Source: Nautilus pompilius (taxonomy: Eukaryota; Mollusca; Cephalopoda; Nautilida; Nautilidae). From it: 64,000 bases of DNA. Position numbers and translations under genes: made by a program. Within the stretch, counting starts at the first letter, position 1, and every line of letters starts with the position of its first letter. The notes beneath the pieces were generated by a model. The model had not been told where the DNA came from. It worked only from the letters and a program-made list of their open reading frames with translations, and did not search any database. Below are positions 47,800-58,663 of the stretch, one piece after another. The stretch is taken from positions 62,001-126,000 of the forward strand of contig JACATO010000041.1 in the NCBI GenBank assembly GCA_018389105.1, read 5' to 3'.

Positions 47800-49030
47800 A
47801 AAATTTTTTAAAAACCTGAATTTCCAATAATACTTTATCACCACCATTTTATTAACTTTATGGATACTATTCATTAGTGCTTGGTTTTTATTTCTTTCTT
47901 TCCTTTTTTTTTGTTGATCCAGAAGGTCCTAAAACTATGAAATACTAAGAATCAAACTATTATTTTATTTACTATTGCACAATTTATCCAAAACCAACCA
48001 TTGGATGAACAGAATATAAATCATCATGATAGAGAACATCAGGTTTCAGCAAACAAATATGCAGTAAGTTATTCTTTTTTTTAATTATAAAGTTCTTAAA
48101 ATAAGTAAGAATAGTTATGAAAGTATGTTTTAGTGAAATTTTCTAAAAATCAGTAATTGACTTATGTTCAGTTATTCTTTGTTCTTTTGTTTAAATTTCT
48201 GAAATAAAAATTTTTAGTATTAATTGCAAGTGATTCCTTTCAAAAATATGCTGTAAATACCTGCTTAAAATCCATTAACAGTCTCAGCATTTAGAATAAA
48301 GAAAAGTGATTATTAGATTGGAACTCTTTTTATTTTTGGTTTTCTTTTTTTAAGTCAGCATAAATCTACATATAAAGAAAATGACAAACAACCCAAAAAC
48401 TACATTTGAGACACACACGGTTTAGTAGAATAGTAGTTTTTTAATAGTGTCAGTCTACTTCTAAAATTCTCGTTTTGAGAATACCTGGCTGGAACATGCA
48501 ACAATATCCTTTTGTTCTTTCCATCTGCCAAACATCCTGGCACCCAAGAGTATTTTTATCCAATCACTATATCTTTTCTCTTAAGACACTCCATTATCTG
48601 AACATTTGGTTCTTGTCTGCATTTAATTCATAAAGCCTTTAATGTTGGCTTTCTCTCATCCTCTTGCTACAGATTTTCTCTTCTTGTGAAATATTATCTT
48701 TGTAGATTTACTGATCATATAATACCCCACAGTTTCTTTTTTAGTTGACACTTTCCCTCTGCCTTGGATAATTCAGGATCCCATTATTGTTCTCTCATTT
48801 ATTTGTTTATAGTTACTTCAAAACAGAACACTTAAAACATTGTTTCTATCAAGGGAGCCTACTCAGCATAAAGTTAAATCATGAAAGTTTAACTTGCACA
48901 AAGTGCTTTCATTTATGGATTTTTTAAATGCAATTCTTTTTTAAAATATACAGACAAATTCTCTTGTGTTCCAGAGAGGGTTACTAATGGAACTGGCAAA
49001 ATCACAGGAGAACAATTCATATTGTTTAGA
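47800..49030. other. No gene seen
   Basis: AT-rich DNA. The part 48420-48800 is somewhat less AT-rich, but neither strand gives a recognised protein or repeat end. Confidence 0.5.
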
Positions 49031-50719
49031 ACAGACCTGTAGTAGCTAACCTTTTTCCCAAGGCATGCCACGTGCTGAATCTACCAAACATTGTGGTGCC
49101 ACACTTAGCTTTAAAGGTGGTTTTGATTATCAACCCCTCACCCCTCAGGAAAACTAAAAAAATGTTTTTATGAACAAAACAATGCATACAATTAATAAGA
49201 CATTTGAATTTCTTTCATTTGCACAATTTTTTCAACATTTAGTTGTAATTTAGAGCATGCCAGCAAAAGATCATTTAGATGTCTGTCATTTAATTTCAAG
49301 CATTATTTGCTTTCGATGAAATTCATAGTGGAAAATGACTGCTCACAGATGGAGGCGGTCCACTTGGAAAAGTTTTTATTGGTACATATATCCAAAATGT
49401 TTTCAAATTTGTTTGTAGGAATCACAGAGTTCTTTGTATTTGTTGTGCAGACCAGTCTTAACTTTCGAAATTTTCATCTGCATGTTTGCAGAATAATGAC
49501 TAATGCCACTTTCTGACATTCCAAATGGATTTATGAAGAGAACAATATTGATTCCATCTTTCTTGAAGTTGCCAAAACAGGTATTGAATAATTTGATCAA
49601 GGAAGATATACTACTTTTGTTTTTCAAAACTGACATGCTTTCCAGCATCTGCCTCTTCATGTTGCATTTTTCTCAAATAACAAAAATGTTCAAGATTCTG
49701 AAGAGAGAATTTATTGTGGAAAAGGTTAAACTTGTCTTTGAAGGATTTTAACGAATAAAAGAACATTGGAAACAGGTATTTCTTCTCTTGTAATTGTGTA
49801 TTGAGAGTGTTGAGATAGCTAATAATATCAGTGAGAAATGTAAGGTCAAACAGTCAGTTATAGTTTTTAAGCTCTCTTGAGGGAGTTCTTTTTTTTCTTC
49901 CAAAAATGTAAAAGTTTTTCCTTCAAACTCCAAAAGCTTTTCAGTCTTTTTTGCTTGACAACCAGTGAACATTGCAATACAGAAACAATTCCCAGTTTCA
50001 TTCAAAACAAGCAGCAAAATTTCCAGTAATTCAGTGCTTGCGCTTCAATTTTGTTGCTTTAGCAAACCACAAGATCAAGTACAAAAGAAAACTGTAGATC
50101 TTTTGCCAAGGAAACTTCTGATAAATAATACAATGAAACTTGAATAACTATCTTTCCAGAAATTTTCTATTAGAGCCACATGGCCAGCATTCTTCCCTGT
50201 GACTGAAGGTATTCCATCTGTGTAAATGCTTTACATTTTGCACCACTCTAGCATATTCTCTTCAACACAATTCTTTACTTTCTCAAAAATGTCTGTTCTT
50301 GTAAGTAATTGGTGCAAACCAAGAGGCTTTCAATAACATCCAAATTTCTATTGATGCATCTTACAAAATACAAAGCTGCTCAGTATCATTAGAGTCACAG
50401 CTCTCATCCAAAGCCTATTAAAGTATGTACTCACAAATGCAGCTAACTTTATTTGTTTGCTTGCATCAATGGACATCTCAATTTGCCTTATTATCATATT
50501 TTGGATAGTGATAGTTTATTAGCCAATTTTCAAATTTTGTTATCATTTGGTGAATAACAAAAGTCATTAAACTCTCTTTGACAATTTCCTCTCCAGTTTG
50601 GTAAGACTTTTTTTTAACATCAGCAAAGAAATATTATAGGATATCTTGACCATGAACTTAGTTTTTTCATATCTTTTAGTGAAAAGTTTACTTAAAAGGC
50701 TATTTTTTCCTTTGGAATA

Positions 50720-52032
50720 TGAGGACTGTCTAAAAAGTATCCAACTTAATTTTTTCCCATGGGAATTAATGATGTTAGGGAGGCAAAAGTGTGCATAGTG
50801 GAGCCATATGCCTTCATGCGTATGCATGGTTTTTGGCAGGCTTGCTGGATGCATCAGTCGCTGTCATGCAGCCAGCATTTGAGGTGCTGTACTACTTACT
50901 CGTCACATTTTCATTTCGCCCGTGATGACGGAACATGTGGAGCAACGATCTTGCATCAAGTTTTGCCAAAAGCTTGGAGATACCCAAGCGGAAACAATTC
51001 GCAAAATTCAACAGGCTTTTGGTGACAATGCCATGGGTGTTACCCAAATAAAAGAATGGTACAACAGGTTCAAAGAAGGCCGCACATCGGTGGAGAGTGA
51101 CCAGCGTTTTGGGAGGCCGTCAACAAGCCACAATGCAGTTGTTATCGAGAAAGTGCTAACCTTGATAATGGAGGATTGCTGTTTGACGGTGCAGGAAATT
51201 GGTGACGAGGTAAAGATTCCGCACATGCAATTTTAAAGGAAGATTTGGGCTTGCGCAGAGTGGCAGTGAAATTTGTGCCCAAGCTGCTTTCTTAGGAACA
51301 ACAACAACTTTGTCTTTAGGTTGCGCAGGACCTGCTGGATACTGCCAACAGGGATTCTGAGTTCCTGAATACTGTGATAACTGGAGATGAGATGTGGCTG
51401 TATGGGTATGACCCGGAAACATCACAGTGGAAGCACTCAACGTTGTCAAGGCCGAAAAAAACATGTCAGGTCCGGAGCAAAATCAAGGTGATGCTGATTG
51501 TTTTCTTCAGCTACTGAGGTGTTGTGCATCACGAATACACACCAGAAGGACAAATAGTTACAAAGGAGTACTATCAGGAAGTCCTCCGACGTCTTCGTGA
51601 TGCAGTTTGGCACAAGAGACCAGATCTGTGGGCCTCACAAAACTGGCAGCTGCATCATGACAACGCCCCGGCTCATTTGTCGCAGCTGATCCAGGTTTCT
51701 TGGCAAAGAAAGGCATTTTGCTCATTCACCAAGCTCCCTACTCTCCAGACATGGCTCCTTCTGACTTTTGGTTGTTCCCAAAAATGAAGATGCCACTGAA
51801 AGGCTCCCTCCCTCTTTGAGAGTCGAGAGGACATCATGCGGAATACGACGGCGGAGCTGAGAGCCACTCTGGAAGAAGCATTCCAGACATGCTTCGAACA
51901 GTGGAAGGATCGCTGGGCTAAGTGTGTGGAGGCACAGGGAGCCTACTTTGAAGGGGTTTAGCAATTGAACCCCACCAGGTATGTAATTTTTTTTTCCCAG
52001 CCTAAGGTCGGATACTTTTTCAACAGACCTCG
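50720..52032 (+). mobile_element. Mariner element, 1.3 kb, TA-flanked, inserted in the hAT relic
   Basis: TA at 50718-50719 and 52033-52034 flank inverted ends (tgaggactgtctaaaaagta at the left; reverse complement of the right, cgaggtctgttgaaaaagta). Length and order are those of a complete mariner: 5' untranslated part, transposase from ATG 50925 to a stop at 51961, then the 3' end. It is the same family as the composite at 24620-26492 and serves as its structural reference. It lies in the opposite orientation to the hAT coding strand. Confidence 0.93.
50925..51961 (+). pseudogene. Mariner transposase, complete span, broken by small changes
   Basis: The N-terminal half is open from ATG 50925: MTEHVEQRSCIKFCQKLGDT through EWYNRFKEGRTSVESDQRFG to EIGDEV. 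A small deletion (about 11 bases relative to the copy at 25452, removing part of the GISKDSA helix) then shifts the frame. Later parts give TGDEMWLYGYDPE (first D), HHDNAPAHLSQLIQVSWQRK (second D) and, in another frame, the tail WKDRWAKCVEAQGAYFEG. It is less rearranged than the 24620 composite and keeps the stretch between the second and third catalytic residues. Transposase activity is not expected. The family is the SETMAR-related mariner group in the broad sense. Confidence 0.88.
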
Positions 52033-52280
52033 TATAATCTTTGTGCAAATCTGAACCCAAGGGATATTTTCTGTTGAAATCTGCATGCATCAGCCTGAAA
52101 TGCCTTTCTTGAATTAAGTTTTTTAGATACCACTACATTGGCTCCGCATTCTAAATTAAAAGATTTTGAAGTTTTTCGCAGCAAAACAAAAATTGCTCTA
52201 CCCAGGCTGGATTAAACTCTTGATGAACAATATTTTCAGTGTAATTCTTTTTAGATGAAGAACGTTTTGGTTTACTGAGC

Positions 52281-53679
52281 GACATACAGAGTCTGAGTTA
52301 AATAAAATAATTGAATATCAATTAAATATATAGTTACCGGTGATAATTTGAGGTATCAAGACAAAGCAGATCACAGGAAGTAACTAAGTTATTATTATTA
52401 GAAGATTACACAATAATATATGCAATGTAAAGTAGGCACAGATATGATTAGTGGATTAACTCATATATCAGAGAGAGTAATAATGTACTTATCTATAATA
52501 TTCTTGAATGCTGGCATTGCACGTTGGTGCAAGACGTTGTGAGGTGGGAAACTAGATGTTTTATGAAGATCAAGTTCTTCAGGATTGGTAGTTCTTGAAT
52601 TTTCTGTATCAATCTTTAGTCCTGGCATGAGTGTTGGTTGGATCATCGAGGTTGCCAATAGATTCTCTGGTCTTTTCTCTGCAGTTTTTCCTTTCAGCAG
52701 ACTCTACCATGCATCATGCTTACTCTTTTATAAAATCATCTACTAGCCAATAGGCAGGTTCACATCTGTAACCCCATAAGGCTACAAGAACAACGCTGCT
52801 TCTGTCACCACCTGTGCCTTCAGTATTATTGCAATTCTTTGGCTGGGACTTAGTAAAATGAATAAATGAATTTTGTATTTTGTTGATTTGTACATAATGA
52901 AATCTAATTGCTTTGTGTATGCTACTTATAATAGCTTGGCATGCCATAGGTTGGCCACCAAATAGGACAGACAGACAGAATGTCATATCATCTGTTCTAA
53001 ACAAGCAGTTTTGCTGTAGTTTTATTAGATTCTTAAACAATTGACACAAGAATATGTTGTATGCATGTTTGTGTTTGTGCTTGTGCATATGAATTTATAA
53101 CAAAGAGAAACTATTTAACAATCAAATGCTATAATTTATGTAAATAATCTCTAGTTATGTTTCAGACTAATATTTACTTCATTGTTTTTAGAGCATAATA
53201 GTAGTATATATATTATCTAATAGCAGCCTTTTTTTAGTATAAGCATTACTATTTTTTAGTCATTTGAATGACTGTGAAGGATATCACCAGTCAATAGTGG
53301 TCAGTGAGTATATTAGCCTTGTAACCAGCAACTTGAAAAAATTAAATAAATACTTCTGAGATTCTAAAATCCAAAACAAAAACTTTCTTCCTTAGTAGAT
53401 TTGACTTTAAATTGTCTTGTTTACAATGGGGTTTACATACAAAAACAATATTGTCTAAATTTTCAACCTGTTTCAATGATCATTTTTTGGTTCAAATACA
53501 GATTAATGTAACATTATATTTAATTTTTCTTGTCAGTTAGGTAGGTCAGGAATTATTTCTCTTGTTTGACAGTGGCAAAGCCATCCTTACTGTCTATGGT
53601 GCCCTACACATCACAACAAGCTGCCTCAACAAAATACTATCAGTCATAATTGCACTGATGTACTATTGCAATTCAAATT
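52281..53679. other. No recognised gene; two adjoining minus-strand open frames
   Basis: Minus-strand frames at 52720-53088 (122 codons; ends ALWGYRCEPAYWLVDDFIKE) and 52461-52658 (ENSRTTNPEELDLHKTSSFP) look more protein-like than most here but match no family I know. They sit just upstream, on the same strand, of the hAT relic ending near 52280, so could be an outer part of that element. Chance is not excluded. Confidence 0.35.
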
Positions 53680-54640
53680 TATGGCATATAGCATACATGT
53701 ACGATGATGTTTTGAAGTAGCATATGACACTGAATATTGAAATATCTAAAAAAGGAAAATTTGCATGACTTGACTTGCAAAGTCATCTTAAGACATGCTA
53801 GATACATTTTCTCAGTTGAAAGTATGGACATTCCTGTTAACTGGCTCATTGTTGAACACAAATAAATTCTTAATTAGCTTAAGCTTTTGTAAAGCTGCTT
53901 TCACCACATGCTACAGTCACTGGAATTATTAGTAGAATTTCCAATATGAAGCGCACATTTTGGAATATGTTTATGAATATATTTGTGTGAATGAATTGCA
54001 TGGGTTCCCGTAGAGAAGCTAACTGTGACTGAGGTAAAATTGTTACAACATACAACATTACTCAGTTTCTTACAAAGTTTAACTGTATTTACATCTGAGC
54101 TACCACCATGTGTTAGAAGAGTTTGCAAGTTTTTTAACTTTCTTATTAGATCCTTCATCTGCATTTGTCTGAGTTTCTTGATATTGTACAAAAACCAAAA
54201 TTTTGGTGATAAGACTGCATAGCACTGAATCTCTCTTCCACTGCAGCATCCGGGATGACATTGAAAAAGTCCACTTTGAACCTCTTACAACCAGATATTG
54301 GTTCATCTTTTCCTTCATAAGAAGCCTACTGCTGCTGCTTTGAAATTATTTTTGTTAATAGCTGGAGGAAATTTGGGCTTAGTACCCACTGACTTAGCTA
54401 ATTACCTCGTTATTACTTGCATTTCTTTGAAACACCATTTTCATACATAAAAAGTATCTTGTATTGCTCAGCAAGGTAAATGTAGAATCAAGTTTCAACA
54501 TGCTAATAACATCCCCCAACTGTGTGGAAGCACACCTAACAATCTTCCAATCAGAGCTCTCAGTCGTGCAGCTACCAGCCATTCACAGCATGCCAAGTGT
54601 CAGCCATAGAGTAATCAATCTTAGATTCTGTGGCTGCTAT
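53680..54640 (-). pseudogene. hAT transposase relic, ZMYM1-like, C-terminal half
   Basis: The minus strand reads in pieces a DUF4371/dimerisation-type hAT C-terminus. FKVDFFNVIPDAAVEERFSA (about 54280-54220) is followed by FGFLYNIKKLRQMQMKDLIR (54210-54140), LKNLQTLLTHGGSSDVNTV, LREPMQFIHTNIFINIFQNV (about 54010-53950) and ILLIIPVTVACGESSFTK (about 53940-53890), matching LTLPVSVASAERSFSKLKLI. The final NGLAxLSIE-type block appears as STMSQLTGMSILSTEKM (about 53855-53810). The catalytic tryptophan-containing insertion and the N-terminal finger are not identified. Several frame changes are present. It belongs to the same broad lineage as the relic at 9810-11250 but is a different subfamily by sequence. 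Confidence 0.8.
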
Positions 54641-55676
54641 GCAATTATTGGATATTGTTGCATTGTTTTTGATAAGTGATTATAATATAATTATGGTCTG
54701 CAATCTAACTACTTTTTTTAAAAAAATAATTGGTGCTGTATGCAGCTATGTATACTACTACTTATGCCAAAGGACAGCTCTGAATAGTTGTTTTTACTTG
54801 CCCCAACTTGAGGACGATGAATTGTTCCTAACTTGATTAATATTCCTACATTCCCAGAAAACCTACAGAGATACTTAGACTTGACTTGCTCAGACTAACA
54901 GTACAGGTATGCTTCTCCCCCTTATAAGCTACATATTGTATATAAAATAATATAGTTTTGATGGACTATTGAGTTCTAATGATTGAAGTTTTCTGTTTGT
55001 TACTTGTTTTTAGAGATTATGCATTTCTCTCAAGTGTATTTTGTTTTTTAATGAGGAAACCTCAAACTATGAGATTGAAAATCTATAAAATAATACCTTT
55101 TCCCTAAAAGGAATAAAATAAACTTTTCCAAATAATTTTATGGAAAAGGTGAAAACTATATTGAAATCATGAATCAGAATTCAAAACATTTAACAAAGCA
55201 TAGTCAAAATATTTCTTTTGGCTGTGTTATATTATAAATATCATAATGTGTGTGTGTGTTTAAACATTAAATAAATTTTAGAGAGTGTTGTTTTTAATTT
55301 TAAAAATTTCTTTTAGGTTTCTCATGTTTTCTGTTATATATACTAAAATGTATTTTCTCATTTGAGAGATTCAGAGAAAAAATATACAAAACTGTTTTGG
55401 TAGGGTTAAAGTTATTTCACATAAAATATTACATCCTTATAAAACTAATCTGAGAAGATGAGATATATCTTGTTTCTGATAATTTATATGCTTGAACTTT
55501 CCAGAGTTTCTTCTCAGTGTTTGGAACGGATATTTGTTTTGTGAAAAAAAATATTAATGCCAACCTAAAAATTGTTCTTACTCTGAAGAAATTCTGAATC
55601 TTACCACTGAGAAAAGTTTTTAAAGGATAACCTTTATTTAAAAATATGATAACCATTATGCTTACTTTAGCTTAGG
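54641..55676. other. No gene seen
   Basis: AT-rich DNA. The first 250 bases could be the diverged N-terminal part of the adjacent hAT relic. A tg run lies near 55247-55260. Confidence 0.5.
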
Positions 55677-55960
55677 GTAGTGCTTGCTGGTCTAGTTGTT
55701 AGCTTGCTGGTCTGCTAAAGTTTAGATCTCAAGTTTACTTCATAAGGGGCAGGGTGTTTGGTGTACCTTCCTGGCGTGACTTCTCATTCTTAACCAGCCA
55801 GTTGCATGGGTTTCCTTCTATATCTAAAAATGAAGGTCTCTAGTAGAGATTTCCCTGCTAAAGTCAGCAGTGCCAGGCCCCTCATGGTGCAAAATCACCA
55901 TTGCCTCCTAGGGAGCAATCATGGTATCATGCTTTTTCACCAGGGTTATCTACCTTTTAG
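55677..55960 (+). repeat. SINE family copy, head and body
   Basis: A tRNA-like head (gtctagttgttagcttgctgg, A-box-like; agatctcaagttt, weak B box) is followed by the linker (aaccagccagttgcatgggt). The body follows: atctaaaaatgaaggtctct, agtagagatttccctgctaa, agtcagcagtgccaggcccc and ctagggagcaatcatggta. The body matches 36412-36615 block for block and 38175-38470 in its first half. It is the most complete copy for defining the family. Confidence 0.75.
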
Positions 55961-57525
55961 ACATAAACATATGCCAACAACTATTGCTTAAAGCAGTGTA
56001 GTTAAATGGTCATATGCCAATAATTAAGTGTTTCCACAATGCATTGCAATGGAAGCTAACATGCTAGCGTCTACTGGTATATGACAGCTGAAAAATCTGT
56101 TAAGAGTTGGATACAGATCTGGGGCACTACAACTGAAATGTTTCTTACAATTAGAGAAACAGAAACAGGACTGTGCCCATGTTTACTTTCATAGTATTGG
56201 GGTGTTGATTGTCAGACCTTTTCCTTAGCTGTCAGTATTGTTTCATATTGGTAGCCCTTTCTTTAAATCAACAGGAATTTTCATTTTTATTTTTGAGAGT
56301 AACAAAATCAACTATATATTGTTATGTAGCCAAAAACTATTTGATTGTTTTCACTTTTTGCTTTCTCTAAATTATTTTCAAAAGAGCAAGCCAAATTTAA
56401 AATAACATTTCACTGTTATAATAAAACTTATTGGGAATACATCACACTTTAACTTTTGACAATGGCAATATTGCTTGGTTTAGTCAAAAAAAAACAAAAA
56501 AACTACCAGCTGAACTTTTGAAGATAGATAATCTGAGGATTGTCACAGCAGTGAACAAACTTTGGTCATGCAATTTTTTTCCTATTACCTAGGGGGGAAT
56601 GCTAGCATACTTAAAATTTGTTTTGGCCTAAATATTTAAGTAAAACATGCCTAAGAGAAGATTTTTTTAAATGCTAATATTAATTTTGTTTTTGTTTTCA
56701 GTAAAAAAAGATGAGTAAGCTGTTTTTTAATGTTTTGCATAGTTGTAACTTTTGTAGCAAAGCTACATACAGTACATAGTTATATTGCAGATAGCTTTGT
56801 TGCTGTTGTGTTATTATCACTGTAATACTTTGATTTGTGGTTAATTTAAGAAAAGGATGGCACTAACCAGGTTATTAAAATTATAAGTGACAGTGTTAAC
56901 AGACTAGTATAAGATGTATGCTGAGAACTTTTTTTACTTTTTTAATATGAGAATTTTAAGGTTTTAAATATGCAACAACTGTTTCATTATTTGAGTGTCT
57001 TCATAATTTAATTTTTGCAGATCATCAGTCATTAGACTAAGGCTTGACAAAACAAATTTTTATTTTAATTCTAATTTGTTGTTGGTCTTTATGGTGATTA
57101 TGAGATATTAAAAATATATATTTATGTCTAATTTAAAAAGTAATTTTTTCAAAGTTATCTACATCATACTTTGGATCTATATTTAAGATGATAATACTTT
57201 CACTCAATGTATGAAAAAAGAAGTTTAGTTAATCACAAGTAAAGGAGGCTTAAATCTACTTACCAATCATAATTTTTACAGATCATTTCCACAAACATGG
57301 TTTATTTGTAGGTGGAAAGTGAAGTGAATAGTCTGTTACATAATTACTTCTAGAGAGTATTTTCAGTTGGAATTCAGTTTGGTTCAACTGAGTAGTTAAA
57401 AGTAGTAGTTGTTGACCATTTCATATCGAACTGTTCAACTTTCTTTTTAACTATTAGTCAAATACAAGGGTAGGTGTGGGACAAACAAACCAAAATTGAC
57501 TAAAATAGCTTTAATTTCTCATGAG
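55961..57525. other. No gene seen
   Basis: AT-rich DNA with no recognised coding sequence, terminus or RNA gene on either strand. Confidence 0.55.
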
Positions 57526-58663
57526 CAATGCCTTGGCCACAAAAGTCTTAGGAAACCTTGCAAAAACAGTAATGCATGTTCTGTTTCCTTTCACAATAAT
57601 AATTAAAGGAAAATAGAAGAAATATTAATTGCTAATAGACATAAAATCATATTTCTCCATGAACAGTGTAAAACCCAAGGTGAAATAAATAGTATAACTG
57701 GAATTTCAAGATGTGTCATTCAAAAAATTATCAAGAAATTTAAACCTATTGGTTCAGTTTCTGGAAAGAAAAGGTGTGGATGACCCACCTAAAGATAACT
57801 TTTCTGAGGGATAGAAAGATATCCAGCAACAAGATAAAGCAAAAACTGGCAGAATCTTCAGGGGTTCAGGTTCATGATTTTACAGTACAAAGATCTTTGG
57901 GATGAAGTGGACTTAAAGGATGGATGGCAGTCATGAAACGCCTTTTATGCAAATATGCAAATGGGATAAGGCTAAGCAACTAAAATATGTCATGCAACAC
58001 AACAAAATTCTTAGGTCAAATGAATCAAAGTTTGAAATTTTTGAGTCAAAGAAAAAGTAGGATGTAAAGAGAAGAATTGGAGAAGAGAATAAGGAAATGT
58101 CTGCAGCCTATAGTAAAGCATGATGGTAGTTCTATTTAGGTTTGGATGTTGGAGATTTAGTAAGAATAGAAGAAAATATGAATGCAGCTAGATATAAGAT
58201 TCTTATTTGCCATACTTTTTCTTTAGTATTCAGTTTTCTTATTTTAACATGATAAAGATTTGGAACATACTGTCAGTGTTATCTAAACATATTTACAATA
58301 CAAAAAAGAGTGTGGGGTGCTAGATTTATTGTAGTGACTCTAACAAAGCCCTGATTTTAATATTACTGAATATGTTTTTGACTACTTGGACAGAATAAAA
58401 AATGAACGGCAGCCAAGAACCAAAGTTGAACTCTAGGCAGTGCTTCTAGATACATGGAACATTATAGCTGTTATTATTTAAAAATTACAAGAGAGTCTCC
58501 CAAAATATATTCAGGCAGCCATGAAAGAAAAGGGTGGACACATTAAATATTAGTATATAATTCTTTACTTTATTCATTTTCATCTTGTTTACTGTAAAAT
58601 GTTCATTTATTAAATTGTATTTCATTAGTTTGTTTTCTTACAGTTAATAAAACTTTTGCACAG
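57526..58663 (+). mobile_element. Tc1-like DNA transposon, decayed (third lineage)
   Basis: The left end near 57526 (caatgccttggccacaaaag) and the right end at 58663 (reverse complement ctgtgcaaaagttttattaa) resemble diverged Tc1 inverted repeats. TA follows the right end at 58664-58665. Inside, plus-strand pieces match a Tc1 transposase: a helix-turn-helix part (GISRCVIQKIIKKF, about 57700-57745), KRLLCKYANGIRLSN-type sequence near 57940, the DDE tail FNITEYVFDYLDRIKNERQP (about 58355-58415) and LQESLPKYIQAAMKEKGGHI (about 58486-58545) before the stop. Several stops and indels are present, and the element is shorter than a full Tc1, indicating internal loss. The GGHxKY ending is typical of the group. 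Confidence 0.85.

Larger units (their letters stand above)
49031..52280 (-). mobile_element. hAT element (GTF2IRD2/ZBED-like transposase relic) split by a mariner
   Basis: On the minus strand the N-terminal part lies at about 52270-52040 and includes EFNPAWVEQFLFCCE and RHFRLMHADFNRKYPLGSDL (the BED-finger tail xxRHxxTxHxxFxxKYPL). A mariner (50720-52032) interrupts it. The remainder resumes at 50717: SYSKGKNSLLSKLFTKRYEK, then TDIFEKVKNCVEENMLEWCK, YTDGIPSVTGKNAGHVALI (the TDGAxSMxGKxxGxxAxI block), KLLEFEGKTFTFLEEKKELP and further tail pieces to about 49320. The outer end near 49031-49075 (gtagtagctaacctttttcc) resembles the Charlie-type hAT terminus. There are many stops and frame changes. 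The other terminus beyond 52280 was not located. Confidence 0.82.

Noticed and set aside
47563-47874. 103-codon minus-strand open frame
   Set aside because: The opposite strand of the same DNA reads as the tail of a LINE reverse transcriptase, so the hydrophobic minus frame is an antisense shadow.
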